Below are positions 26,359-36,132 of a stretch of 64,000 nt of DNA, in pieces. The stretch's first letter is position 1, and each line of letters begins with the position of its first letter. The notes below the pieces were generated by a model. It ran no database searches. It saw only the letters and a program-made list of their open reading frames with translations, and was not told the DNA's origin. The position numbers and the translations under genes are program-made. The stretch is from Paracoccus liaowanqingii (GTDB taxonomy: Bacteria > Pseudomonadota > Alphaproteobacteria > Rhodobacterales > Rhodobacteraceae), in contig NZ_CP040764.1 of assembly GCF_004683865.2 (NCBI RefSeq), positions 186,001-250,000 on the forward strand, written 5' to 3'.

Positions 26359-26626
26359 ATGATGCAAAATGACATCGCGGAACAAATTGCAACGGTTAAA
26401 TTTTCCTTGAAGATCCTGGAATAACACGCCGAGTTTGGAATTATCGACGACTTCATAGGAGCCGGTCCAATGGTCCAATGGACTATGAATAAAAGAGAAA
26501 CAGTCCAAGCGGCGCACCTGAGGACGGACGCAGGGTGGACTTTGGAATAGCGATAGGAAAATACGTGACGGCTAAGCTCGTCGCCCTTCTTGATTCGGAG
26601 GAAGAAATCGCTAAGCAGTTCCTGCA
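26359..26626 (+). pseudogene. Decayed small ORF interrupted by the IS5-type element
   Basis: From tandem ATGs at 26359/26362 one frame reads as natural protein (QNDIAEQIATVKFSLKILE), hits TAA at 26422, then continues in the same frame with HAEFGIIDDFIGAGPMVQW and RETVQAAHLRTDAGWTLE to a TAG at 26548. A second frame carries GKYVTAKLVALLDSEEEIAK up to the insertion-sequence end at 26626. This looks like one gene of about 90 codons with a nonsense change and a frameshift, cut by the element. I do not recognise the family. Confidence 0.45.
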
Positions 26627-27909
26627 GGGCACCTCGATTTTTGCGCTTTCCGGCCTCGAATAACAGGTTGGGCGGCTTGAGGCAGGGATGATGTCACCCG
26701 TCGGCGTCCTTGCGTGCTGTGTGGTCTTCGGTGCTGCGCCTGCCACGCGCGGCGTTTCCTGCCTCTTGGCCTGATTGCCGTGCCCCGGGGTCAGGCCGGG
26801 CACGGGTTCAGGCGGCGCAGCTGACCAAGGCGCCGCATGTTGTAAGCCAGGTTCTTCATCCCGATTTTGGCCTTCGCCCGAACCATGCCGATCGTGCGCA
26901 CCAGCGTGCCGCCCATGTCGTTGGCTTGCGCGCCAAAGATATGCTCGACCCGCGCACGCACCGAGGATTTGGTCCGATTGCTCCCCTTAGCCTGTTCGGT
27001 CAACGGCTTGCCGCGCATGCCCTTGCGGTGGATGTGGCTCTTCAGCTTCAAGGCGCGCAGCCTGGCCTCCATCTCCTCGGACCGATAGGCGGGATCAGCC
27101 CAGACCCCCGCGCCGGTATTGCCCCGCATCAGCAGGTGGTCCACCGCCTGGCTATCGTGCAGGGCCGCATCGCTGACATGGTAACGCCGCACCAGCTTGT
27201 GCTTGCTGTCCATGTTCACATGGTTCTTGTAGCCGTAATGGGATTTCCCGTGCTTCTTGGTCCAACGCGCATCAACGTCCTTCTGTGACCGCTTGGCGGG
27301 CTTGTCGGCCCAGTCTTCGGGCACCTCACCGTTCTTGATCGCCTTGTTTTCATCACGCGCATTATGGTTGCGCGGCACCGGGACAATAGAGGCATCGAGG
27401 ATCTGCCCGCCCCGCGCGATGTAACCCTGTCGCGCCAGATAGCTGTCGAACTGCTTGAACAGCGTCTCCACCAGGCCTGCCTGCGCCAACGCCTCGCGAT
27501 AGAGCCAGACCGTCTTGGCATCGGGCACCCGGTCCTCGAGCTCCAGGCCCAGAAACCGTCCTGGCCGACAGACGGTCGCGCACCTGATACTCGATCTGGT
27601 CGTCGGACAGGTTGTAAAGCGCGCCCAGCACCAGTGTCTTGAACATCAGCACGGCATCCATGGGTTTGCGCCCGGCACGTGACTTGCGCTCTGCATCCGG
27701 CTTGCGCCAGACACGCTCCAGCGTCGGGCGGAACTCATCCCACGGCACGACAACGTCGATCTCGACCAGTGGGTCCCTCTTGGCGTCCAGGCTCGCGTAG
27801 CGGTCCGAAAGATCAAAGAAACCCAACTGCGCCATCGTCAAAATCCAAGCCGCCGATCACCCTCACTCATACCGCAGCAAGACGGGTCAGGCAATTCTTC
27901 GAGGTGCCC
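26627..27909 (-). mobile_element. IS5-family insertion sequence, 1283 bp
   Basis: Terminal inverted repeats GGGCACCTCGA (26627-26637) and TCGAGGTGCCC (27899-27909) bracket one transposase frame on the minus strand. The length is right for IS5 family. Flanking bases show no clear target duplication. It separates two decayed plus-strand coding segments. Confidence 0.8.
26791..27835 (-). pseudogene. IS5-family transposase, frameshifted
   Basis: The N-terminal part (MAQLGFFDLSDRYASLD ... GRKPMDAVLMFKTLVLGALY, NLSDDQIEYQVRDRLS) is in one frame and the catalytic part (VPDAKTVWLYREALAQAG, GGQILDASIVPVPRNHN, KSHYGYKNHVN, VWADPAYRSEEME) is in another. The switch is at about 27,565, where normal IS5 transposases read DRLSF.RFLGLELEDRVPD; the expected residues RFLGLELEDRVPDAK exist here in the second frame, so one base has been gained or lost. 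DDE residues are otherwise present. The element is probably inactive unless the frameshift is a sequencing artefact. Confidence 0.85.
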
Positions 27910-29489
27910 GTAAGCCCGTTTGCGACATCATTCGTGTCGAGCAATGGGCACGACGTCCAGATATGTCCGGCTATGCCCTGAAGGTGACTTTCGCGGCACG
28001 CGACGGGGGTATCAAGACCCTGATTCTGGAAGAATTCGATCTAAGCAGTCGCAACGGAATCTCAAGGCTTGTGGATCATGGTTTTTGCCTCCTTGGTTCA
28101 AAGACCAATCTAATTAGATTGTTGCGGAGCTGGGAAAATGTGCCGGTTGCATGGCGGGTTGATAAAACCGGTTGGATGGAAACTCCGTGCGGTAGAATAT
28201 TCATTAGGGCTGATGGACAAACCATTTTGCGACAAACTCATTCCGTCGAACCTGTAATCATGTTCAACCCTGAGCGGGTGGACATGATATCGGGCGGCAC
28301 GTTCGCGGGATGGAAAGAGCAGGTGGCCCGTCTCGCCTTAGGCAATGATCTCCTTATTTTTGCGATTTGCGCTGCAATTATGCCCGCGCTTTTAAAATCC
28401 GCCGCCATCGAGACTGCGGTATTCAACCTTTTCGCGAACGGACCGGTCGGCAAGTCCTTGATCCTCGCGGTCGCCACCAGCGCCGACCGCTCTCCAGAGA
28501 CGGGTGCTCGCTGGTCGGACGCATCTCAGTCCTTGCAGTGATTGAACGCGCTGACGCGTGGTGGAATGCTGGCCCTCGACGCCTTGCCAGAAAACCCGCC
28601 AGGGAAACTCCTCGCCCATCTGACCAGCTTGGGCGATGACGGGATTTACACCCAAAACGAAAACGACTGGCGCGGCGTAACAATGTCGACTAGCGAAAGG
28701 CCCCTGACGGGACTTCTCCACCGCTTTCGCAGGACGGTCCCCGCGGCGATGATTGCCAGGAACATCGACATAAGAGCCGATATCGGGCGCTACGGATGCC
28801 TAAATGACCTCCACGGACATCCCGACTACCAAGGATTTGCGGCCGCAATGCACGTTGGATTTAGGACCCATTATGGTCATCTGGCGCCTGCATTCACTCA
28901 GATTATCGTTAACAGGCGGGAGGACATTGAGGCGGCGCTTCCCGCGTGGATCCGGGACGCCATTGCAGAAATCAAGCGTCGGGCCGGGATCTCCGAACCA
29001 GTGACGGATGTTGCACGGAAGGAGGCCCTTCGCCGGCTTGCCTTGGCGGCGGTCGCGGGTGAGAAGGCCACTGGGTTCGGACTGCTTCCCTGGCCTGAGG
29101 GCACGGAGATGAGTGCGATCTGCACAGTCGCAAGCCTCTGGAATGTCACGGATGCCCAAGGCGGCGGACCCGCAAATGTTGTTTGTCAGTTGAGGGCGTT
29201 CCTGAATGACAACGGCACTGGTTTTGTCTGGACGAACACCGTCCATCCGTCTGCAAATTACGATTTGGCCTCAGGCTGGCAAGATGACGATCATTACTAT
29301 CTTACGGCCGGGCATGTCGATGCAATGCCAGGCTTGAGAGAGGCCATGATCGAGTTAGCGGCAAGGAATATTCTGGCCCCCGGCGGCCAGACCAATTCCT
29401 GGCAATACAAGATGGGGCGGAACATCCCGGGTCGTCCCAACGTATATCGCATTCGAAAAAATTGGTTGCGTGCCGAGTTTGAAGCATAA
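27910..29489 (+). pseudogene. DUF927-type (primase/helicase-like) gene, 5'-truncated by an IS and split by an in-frame TGA
   Basis: The frame is open from the insertion-sequence border (KPVCDIIRVEQWARRPD, then ATG at 27963) through GWMETPCGRIFIRADGQTI, GWKEQVARLALGNDLLIFAI and the ATP-binding-like FNLFANGPVGKSLILAVATS. At 28539-28541 a TGA interrupts WSDASQSLQ-stop-LNALTRGGMLALDALPE, after which the same frame continues for 315 codons to 29489 (TGFGLLPWPEGTEM; YRIRKNWLRAEFEA). DUF927 proteins are phage/plasmid ATPases; here the first Walker Gly is replaced by Ala (FANGPVGKS). Lost 5' end, premature stop and altered P-loop argue for decay. The C-terminal half resembles a separate accessory domain I cannot name. 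Confidence 0.65.
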
Positions 29490-29672
29490 GCGCCATTTAT
29501 GCACACCTTGGCCATTGTCACGGGGTAGATGCCGATTTCCAGTAGTGCACGATCCATGCGGGTGTGTGCAGTGACAGCCGACCCTGCAATCTAAAGCGTT
29601 TCTGCAAAACCCGGAATCAGGGGATTTCCAAAGGGGCCTGCTTGTGATTCATCCTTTCTGGGAGGATGGATC

Positions 29673-30520
29673 ATGTCAGCACCGTTGCCGAATGCGCTGC
29701 GCGCGCGGTTCAAGGCTTGTCTCGAAGAGGGTTTGAGCGGACGAGCTGCGGCGGCGCGATTGATGCTCTCGCCTGCGACGGGGTCTCGTTGGGCCCGGGC
29801 GATCCGGTAGCACGGGGAGGCAGCGCCCGCGCCGCAGGGGTGGCCACGCGGGCGCGGAAAGCTTTCGCCGCATCAGGCCTTTCTCGAGGAGCTGGTCGCC
29901 CAAGGACCCGGACATCACGCTCTCTGAACTGCGCGATGCGCTGGCCATGGCCGAGGGCGTGAAGGTGCATCACTCCTCGCTTGCGGCGCTGCTCAAGCGG
30001 CTCGGTTTCAGTTGTAAAAAAAATCGTTGGTGGCCTCCGAACAGCACCGCGCTTGTGTAAAGCAGGCCCGGCGCGCGTGGCAGGAGCCGCGCATTCCCTT
30101 CCTGCGTCGCCAGCCCGAACGGCTGGTGTTCATCGACGAAACTTCCGTGAAGACGAACCTGACCCGACTGCGGGGGCGCGCCCGCCGCGGCCAGCGGCTG
30201 CGGATGGACGCGCCTTTCGGAGGCTGGGGGACGCAGACATTCCTTGCGGGCCTCACGTCGGAGGGGCTCATTGCGCCTTGGGTGATAAAGGGGGCGATGG
30301 ATGGCTCCGCCTTCGCGACCTATGTCCGCGATGTCCTGGCCCCGGAACTGACGCCCGGCACGGTCGTCATCCTCGACAACCTCGCCACTCATCGCAACAT
30401 CGAGGCCACTCACGCCATCCGTGACGCCAAATGTTGGTTTCTGTATCTGCCGCTCTATTCACCCGACCTGACCCCCATCGAGCAGGCATTCTCGAAGCTG
30501 AAGGCGCATCTCCGTGCGCT
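29673..30520 (+). pseudogene. IS630-family transposase remnant
   Basis: The start MSAPLPNALRARFKACLEEG with SGRAAAARLMLSPATGSRWA is typical IS630, preceded by GGAGGA. A TAG at 29808-29810 ends the first frame; the sequence resumes as KLSPHQAFLEELVAQ, shifts to DITLSELRDALAMAEGVKV, and shifts again near 30,020 to the catalytic part with RLVFIDETSVKTNLTRLRGR, VVILDNLATHRN and YLPLYSPDLTPIEQAFSKLK (DDE residues). The C-terminus stops at LKAHLRA, where IS3-type sequence begins. One nonsense and two frameshift changes plus truncation make it inactive. Confidence 0.85.
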
Positions 30521-30565
30521 GCTCCCCAACCTTGGACCGCCGGATGCTGGAGTTTTCCGGCTCGG

Positions 30566-31464
30566 TCATGGCGACGGGCTGGCTGCGCCGCCGGGATAAT
30601 GCAGGGCGATCGGGACGTTATATCCGATCGCACTATGAGGTCGGTCCTCGTTGTAGTGCCTACGCCAAGTCTCCAGTTTTTCCTGCGCGTCCACAAAGCT
30701 CATGAAGTTGCCATTGTCGCGCCATTGGTCCGAGCGGCAATGGCGACGCGCGTTCAGGCATTCGGACCGAAGCTTGCTGTTGAACGCCTCGATGAAGCCA
30801 TTGTCAGTAGGCTTTCCAGGGCGTGAGAAGTCCAAGGTAACGTCGTTGGCATAAGCCCACAGGTCGAGATCGCGAGAGATAAATTCGGCTCGCCATCGTC
30901 GACCCGGATCGTCCTGGGATAGCCGACCTCGGCACAGACCCGTTCCAGTGTCCGGACCACATCCTCACCGCGGTAAGCGAAGCGCGGGTCGACTGCTGGA
31001 CAAAAACGGGAATGCGTATCCACGATCGTCAGAATCCGCAGCTTGTTGCCGAGGGCGAGTTGGTCATGAACAAAATCCATGGCCCAGACATCGTTCGGTC
31101 CGACTGCCTCCTGGCGATCATCGCGCAGCTTCGCCTTCACCCGACGTCTTGGATTCTTGTTCCTCAGCTGCAGACCCAACTCATTGTAGATCCTGCGCGT
31201 CTTCTTGATGTTCACCTGCCAGCCCTCCCGTCGCAGCAAGACATGGACACGCCGATATCCGTAGCGCACCCGTGTTTCGCAAATCTCCCGGATCCTCAGT
31301 TCCAATGCGGCCTGCCCGGTTCGGCGGGACTTGTAGTGGTAGCTCGACGGGTCAAAGCGCAGGGCCTCACATGCCCGGCGGATCGATATGCCCCAGCCCA
31401 CCAACATCCCGTCAACCAGTTCCCGTGTCCGGGCAGGGTGAGCCAGCAGGCGCCACCGGTTCAA
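30566..31464 (-). pseudogene. IS3 transposase orfB (integrase core), frameshifted
   Basis: The first part (ELVDGMLVGWGISIRRACEA, YHYKSRRTGQAALELRIREI, NDVWAMDFVHDQLALGNKLR) includes the first catalytic Asp in WAMDFV. Near 30,885 the frame breaks: VDDGEP is followed in another frame by EFISRDLDLWAYANDVTLDF, then RPGKPTDNGFIEAFNSKLR with the catalytic Glu, and HYNEDRPHSAIGYNVPI. One base has been gained or lost. There is also an apparent insertion in ECLNARRHCRSDQWRDNGNF relative to the usual spacing. Confidence 0.82.
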
Positions 31465-31594
31465 GCCGGCTGGCGAACGAGCTTTCGGCGGATGACGTGC
31501 CTCGCAACATCTCCCGGTCGAGGGTCAGGTCGGCCACAATCTTCTTCAACCGGCTGTTCTCGTCTTCCAGTGCCTTCAGCCGGCGCATCTCGTC
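31461..31594 (-). pseudogene. IS3 transposase orfA, C-terminal fragment
   Basis: Only the coiled-coil end of OrfA remains (MRRLKALEDENSRLKKIVAD, LTLDREMLR) and the tail VIRRKLVRQPA is in a different frame. The helix-turn-helix N-terminus is missing because IS21 begins at 31595. Confidence 0.75.
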
Positions 31595-31655
31595 TGTCAA
31601 CGGCGGCGTAAAAACCGGCCACGCGGCGGCGCAAAACCAGGCCAGTGGCGAGGCG

Positions 31656-31712
31656 CCAAGCGCCATGGCGCGCGCGCTCCCCAAATAGCTGGCGCGTGCC
31701 ATGGCGCTTTGG
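31656..31712. repeat. Imperfect long hairpin downstream of istB
   Basis: CCAAGCGCCATGGC (31656-31669) pairs with GCCATGGCGCTTTGG (31698-31712) apart from one extra T. It lies inside IS21 between istB and the element end and may act as a terminator or block read-through. Confidence 0.5.
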
Positions 31713-31740
31713 CCCGCAGGGCCAATCTCGCAAGGTGCGA

Positions 31741-32505
31741 TTATGTGGTTGCTTCGGCCTTTCGGGCGCGGCTTTGTCCGAGCCGATAACTGTCGCCGTT
31801 CATCTCGAGGATATTGACGTGGTGGGTCAGTCGATCGAGCAATGCGCCGGTCAGGCGTTCGGTGCCGAAGGTTTCAGTCCATTCGTCGAATGGCAGGTTG
31901 CTGGTGATCATCTTGGAACCGCGCTCATAGCGCTGAGAGATGAGCTCGAACAAGAGCTCGGCACCGGTCTTGGACAGCGGCACAAAGCCTGGTTCATCGA
32001 TGATGAGCAACTTGACGCCATCCAGCTGCTTTTGCAGGCGGAGCAGGCGGCGTTCGTCGCGGGCCTCCATCAGCTCGTTGACCAACGTCGCGGCGGTGGT
32101 GAAGCTGACCGCCATGCCCTTCTGACAGGCGGCCAGCCCCAGTCCGAGGGCAACATGGGTCTTGCCCGTGCCGCTCGGCCCGAGGACGATGACGTTCTCG
32201 CGCCGTAGGATCCATTCACAGCGGGCCAATTCCAGCACCTGCATCTTGTTGAGCTTGGGGATCGCCTTGAAGTCGAAGCTGTCGAGGCTCTTGGTTGTCG
32301 GGAACTTCGCGACCTTAATGCGTCGCTCGACCATCCGCCGCTCGCGGTCGATCAGTTCCAGTTCGACCAGGCGCGACAGGAACTGGACATGGTCCAGCCC
32401 TTCGGCGGCGCATTGGCGCGCAACCTTCTCATACTCCCGCAGGAACGTCGGCAGCTTCAGCGTTTTCAGATGGTGGGTGAGCAGGATCCTCGGGGCTTCA
32501 GTCAT
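31741..32505 (-). CDS. istB: IS21 helper ATPase IstB
   Basis: A 254-residue DnaC/DnaA-like AAA+ ATPase. Walker A is VLGPSGTGKTHVALGLG and Walker B KLLIIDEPGF; MITSNLPFDEWTETFG and the C-terminal RLTHHVNILEMNGDSYRL are typical. IstB assembles on target DNA and recruits the transposase. The start overlaps the istA stop by four bases. Intact. Confidence 0.95.
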   Translation of the reverse strand: MTEAPRILLTHHLKTLKLPTFLREYEKVARQCAAEGLDHVQFLSRLVELELIDRERRMVERRIKVAKFPTTKSLDSFDFKAIPKLNKMQVLELARCEWILRRENVIVLGPSGTGKTHVALGLGLAACQKGMAVSFTTAATLVNELMEARDERRLLRLQKQLDGVKLLIIDEPGFVPLSKTGAELLFELISQRYERGSKMITSNLPFDEWTETFGTERLTGALLDRLTHHVNILEMNGDSYRLGQSRARKAEATT

Positions 32506-33989
32506 GCTACATCTCCCGACAGCAGGGACATGTAGCTCGCCACGGATGTGGTCGCGACGTTGGCGCGCGGCAGGTAGGGGTAGACATCAAGGTCCAGCTT
32601 CGGCGGACGCCTTTCGACCTGACAGAGCACAAGGTGCTTAACGGCATCGAAGCTGACGGCACCCAGTTGCAGCGCCTTCTTCACAGCGGCGTGCAGGTCG
32701 TCGAGGCAGAAGGTCTCGAGCAGGCGTAAAACCTGAACATACTCGCGGCGTCCGACTTTGTTCATCCGCGCCTCCATCAGTCGGCGTAGGGTCGCGAACT
32801 CTGGTGGTAGATCCCACTCGGCCAGGGGCGCCGCCTGGTCCAGGGCGTTGATCTTGCGCTCGATGAGCGGAAGATAGTGCACCGGATCGAAGACCATGTC
32901 CTCGCGGTCATAGCAGCGGAGATGACGTGCGATGACCTCGCCACCGCAGCCGATCACGACCTCGGCGACATAGCCCCTGATCCAGACATCGCGGTGTCCG
33001 TAAGCGACCGGCACCGAATAGTCGTTGGTCCTGTAACGCACCAGCGCCTGCGAGCTGACCCGGCCAGTGGCCTGATCGCAGGCTTCGAACGGTGCGGCCG
33101 GCTGGTCGGACATCGCAGCCAGATCCCGCCCAAGGCGCTGGCCGATCGTCTCGGACTGGCCGCGCAGGACATCCCCCTGACGCCTGCGGCATTGCGCCTC
33201 CAGATGGGCGTTGAACGCGTCCCAAGTCGCAAACTGCGGGATCGGCACCATGAAGTTGCGGCGAGAGTAGCCAACCAAGCCCTCAGCGTTACCTTTGTCA
33301 TTCCCCTTGCCCGGGCGGCCGTAGCGGTCGCGGAACAGGTAATGCGACAGGAACCCGTTGAAGAGCGTGGCTCGCTGGCGCGCCCCGTCCGGCAGGATCT
33401 TCGCAACCAGGCAGCGGTCGTTGTCGTAGAGGACCGATGCGGGCACCTTGCCGAAGAATGCGAAGGCCTGGACGTGACCGTCAACCCAGGCTTCCGCGGT
33501 CGCCGCTGGATAGGCCCTGACATAACAGGCATCGCCGTGCGGAAGGTCCATGACGAAGAAATGCGCCTTCTGCTCGACACTGTCGATGATGGCCACCGCC
33601 TCGCCGAAGTCGGCCTGGGCATGTCCGGGCGGGTGTGCCAGCGGCACGAACATCTCGCGGCCGCGCCGTTCGCGCTCCCGCATGTAGTCCTTCACGATCG
33701 TGTAGCCGCCGGCGAACCCGTGCTCATCGCGAAGCCGCTCGAACACCCGCTTCGCCGTATGCCTCTGCTTGCGATGGACCTCCCGATCGCCCTCCAGCCA
33801 GCCGTCGATGATCCCGGTGTAGGCATCCAGCTTCGGCCGCTTCACAGGGGCCGTCCGCCGATATCCGGGCGGAACCGAGAACGTCATCATCTTGGCTACG
33901 CTGTCGCGCGCGATGTTGAAATGACGCGCTGCCTCGCGCTGGCTCATCCCCTCGGCACAGGCCAATCGCACTCTACGATACAAGTCCAC
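32502..33989 (-). CDS. istA: IS21 transposase IstA
   Basis: A 495-residue DDE transposase with an N-terminal helix-turn-helix (GMSQREAARHFNIARDSVAK), the catalytic core with Asp in HAQADFGEAVAII, Asp in VLYDNDRCLV and Glu in KGNAEGLVGYSRRNF, and a C-terminal beta-barrel segment (TNDYSVPVAYGHRDVWIRGY). No frameshift or stop was seen, so with istB the element may still be mobile if its diverged ends function. Confidence 0.95.
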   Translation of the reverse strand: MDLYRRVRLACAEGMSQREAARHFNIARDSVAKMMTFSVPPGYRRTAPVKRPKLDAYTGIIDGWLEGDREVHRKQRHTAKRVFERLRDEHGFAGGYTIVKDYMRERERRGREMFVPLAHPPGHAQADFGEAVAIIDSVEQKAHFFVMDLPHGDACYVRAYPAATAEAWVDGHVQAFAFFGKVPASVLYDNDRCLVAKILPDGARQRATLFNGFLSHYLFRDRYGRPGKGNDKGNAEGLVGYSRRNFMVPIPQFATWDAFNAHLEAQCRRRQGDVLRGQSETIGQRLGRDLAAMSDQPAAPFEACDQATGRVSSQALVRYRTNDYSVPVAYGHRDVWIRGYVAEVVIGCGGEVIARHLRCYDREDMVFDPVHYLPLIERKINALDQAAPLAEWDLPPEFATLRRLMEARMNKVGRREYVQVLRLLETFCLDDLHAAVKKALQLGAVSFDAVKHLVLCQVERRPPKLDLDVYPYLPRANVATTSVASYMSLLSGDVA

Positions 33990-34222
33990 GGTGAAAATCC
34001 TCCCGCCCTCCCTGTCGCCAGAAAGGGTAAAGGTGGACGACTTTTACGCCGCCCGCAGCAGGGTCATCCCGCCGCTACCGTGGCCGATCTTTGCACCGCC
34101 GTTCTCACTGGAACTACTTCAACGCGGCAGGGTATGTATTAGGTTAAGACCGAAATGCTCTAGATACACAAAGTTCATGACACTCCCCATTCGTCGGCAA
34201 AACATTCCACCGGACTGTTCTC

Positions 34223-34649
34223 TTGTCCTCCTCATTGCCTGACTCAATGAACCAGATCCCGGCCGACGAACAGATCGGCACCGCGACTGGCGACGGCGCC
34301 TTCGGCACCCGGGGCTGCCCACACCGCAATCGTGATCGCGACGGCACGGCCGTCATACCCTTCCGCAGGAACGGACGCCTCTGGAAAGAGGAGTGGCCCT
34401 GCCGCCCGTCACCGCAATGACATCCTGCCGGCGAGCAAGCGCAATTGGCGGGCCAACTGGAAGCACTGGTCCGGCTATCACGCCCGAAATCGGATCCAAG
34501 CGAAGATGCGCTGCCTAAAGGCCTTCGGCGAACGGATCGCCTCGCGAGACCCGGACAGACAGACGGCCGAAGTCCACATCCGCATCGCGCTCATGAACCG
34601 CTTCAACCCGCTCGGCACTGCCGAGATCAAGCGCGTGGCCTACCGTTAG
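34223..34649 (+). pseudogene. IS5-type transposase C-terminal remnant
   Basis: Frame one carries QIPADEQIGTATGDGAFGTR and AVIPFRRNGRLWKEEWP; frame two then continues with HRNDILPASKRNWRANWKHW, SGYHARNRIQAKMRCLKAFG and ERIASRDPDRQTAEVHIRIA to a stop at 34649. These match the last third of IS1182/IS5-like transposases of alphaproteobacteria. A frameshift lies near 34,400. The N-terminal two thirds are missing, and it is a different transposase type from the element at 26.6 kb. Confidence 0.75.
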
Positions 34650-34866
34650 CGGGGCAAGGGGAAAACACGCCTTAACGCCGAGCTTTGCAGCAATGCCCGA
34701 GGCGGGCGCTCTGCAGATACCGCTCAAACCAGCAGGCTTCCTCATCGGCAAGGGGCCTGGAGGGGTGGGTCGCCGGTATAAGCCATTTAGGGCGTTTTTG
34801 GTCATGCCTCGAAATCGGGTCAACCGTAACAAGCCGAGTTGAGGTTCGGCCTGACCGCAGCAGCAA

Positions 34867-35886
34867 TCACTCCGCCATGCGCGTGGTGTTCACCACCAAG
34901 GTGATGATCGCCCCGCTTTCGGACCAGTCGTAGCGGACCGAGCCACCCAGCTGCCCCTCGATCGTCTGCCGGACCAGGCTGCTGCCATAGCCGCCCATCT
35001 GCGGCGGGGCGGCCACCGCGGGGCCGCCCTGCTCGGTCCAGGTGATCTGCACGTCCTCCCCGGCCGTCGTGCCCGAGATGTCCAGCGTTCCGTCATCGAC
35101 CGACAGGGCGCCGTACTTGACCGAGTTCGTCGCCAGCTCGTGCACCGCCAGGGCCAGCGCCGTCGCCGTGTCCTGCCCGACCCCCATCCGCGGCACCGCG
35201 ACGCGGATGCGTCCCGAGAACGCGCCGTCATCGTCGTAGGGCGTCAGCAGCACCGTGAAGATGTCGCCCAGAAGCGCCGTGCGCCCCTGCCCGCCCGGCA
35301 GCGGCCGGACCAGATCATGCGCCCGGTCCAGCGCCGTCAGCCGGGTCATCAGCTGCGTGGTCATGTCCTCGATCGAGCTGGACGAGCGCGAGGTGATCCG
35401 AGTCAGCCCCGTCGCGATGGCCAGCAGGTTCTTGACGCGGTGGCTCATCTCGCCGGCCAGCAGCTCGTGGCCCTCTTCGGCCTGCTTGCGGTCGGTGATG
35501 TCGAGAAACACGCCCGAGACCTTGCGCTTCTCGATTCCGGCATCGTCGCCCTTGCCCCGGGCCGAGATCCAGCGGACCTCGGAGCCGTGGACGGTGCGGA
35601 AATCGATCTCGTAGGACCCGACCAGCGCCCGCGTCGCCGCAAAGGCCGCCCGGACCCGGTTGCGGTCGGCCGGGTGGATCTTGCCGGACAGGGATTCGAA
35701 GGTCAGCGCGGCGTGGTCCTCGATCCCCCACAGGTCATGGCCCCGGTCGTCCATCGCGAACTCGTCGGTGTCGACATTCCACGTCCACAGGCTGATGCCC
35801 GCAGCATCGATCGCCCGCCGCAGGACGTCATATCCCCATTCGGGGTCGATCGGGGCAAGCTCTGTCAAAATCGGGCGCTTTTCCAA
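34867..35886 (-). CDS. PAS-domain HWE/HisKA_2 sensor histidine kinase
   Basis: A 339-residue soluble kinase. An N-terminal PAS fold (ISLWTWNVDTDEFAMDDRGH ... IDFRTVHGSEVRWISARG, VFLDITDRKQAEE) is followed by the H-box EMSHRVKNLLAIATGLTRIT and an HWE-type ATPase lobe with AVHELATNSVKYGAL, WTEQGGP and GGYGSSLVRQTIEGQLGG. No membrane helix is seen, so the cue is cytoplasmic, perhaps light, redox or a small ligand. No response regulator lies nearby. It marks the return to high-GC chromosomal sequence after the insertion-sequence region and is divergent from the bufferin operon. Confidence 0.9.
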   Translation of the reverse strand: MEKRPILTELAPIDPEWGYDVLRRAIDAAGISLWTWNVDTDEFAMDDRGHDLWGIEDHAALTFESLSGKIHPADRNRVRAAFAATRALVGSYEIDFRTVHGSEVRWISARGKGDDAGIEKRKVSGVFLDITDRKQAEEGHELLAGEMSHRVKNLLAIATGLTRITSRSSSSIEDMTTQLMTRLTALDRAHDLVRPLPGGQGRTALLGDIFTVLLTPYDDDGAFSGRIRVAVPRMGVGQDTATALALAVHELATNSVKYGALSVDDGTLDISGTTAGEDVQITWTEQGGPAVAAPPQMGGYGSSLVRQTIEGQLGGSVRYDWSESGAIITLVVNTTRMAE

Positions 35887-36132
35887 GGACGGACGGGCGG
35901 GTTCGCCTGTTCATGCGGTGGCGCTGCCCCCGTGTCAACCGTTCCGGCGGGGAAGACGCGGCCCCTGTCGGCCACGGCACCGGCCCCTGCGGGTTTCGGC
36001 GGCGGTCGGGTGTCCGAAAGCCCCGCATGCCCTGATGCGGGCGGATGTCGCGAACGCCTGCGCTGTTTTCCGTCTCGGACGGATGGAAGGATGGCACCCC
36101 GACGGCCCGGAAAAAACAATCTGCACCCGCCC

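Larger units (their letters stand above)
30521..31594 (-). mobile_element. IS3-family remnant, cut by IS21
   Basis: The boundary with the IS630 transposase lies near 30,520, where a terminal GGTCCAAGGTTGGGGAG-like end (minus strand) begins. At the other side the orfA reading frame stops exactly at 31594, the IS21 terminus. The element therefore inserted into the IS630 gene and was later truncated. The exact left boundary is approximate. Confidence 0.65.
31595..34107 (-). mobile_element. IS21-family element, 2513 bp, with istA and istB
   Basis: The left end reads TGTCAACGGCGGCGTAAAAA from 31595 and the right end, on the opposite strand from 34107, reads TGAGAACGGCGGTGCAAAGA; they agree over about 22 of 28 bases. 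Each end carries a second related copy of the GGCGGCG(T/C)AAAA motif (near 31624 and 34045), the multiple terminal repeats expected of IS21. Both transposition genes are intact. No target duplication is visible (cgtc against ctgg), and the right flank does not continue the IS3 gene. Confidence 0.82.

Noticed and set aside
26600..27930. Target-site duplication around the IS5-type element
   Set aside because: Flanks (tgca on the left, gtaa on the right) do not match in any 3-4 base register around the inverted repeats.
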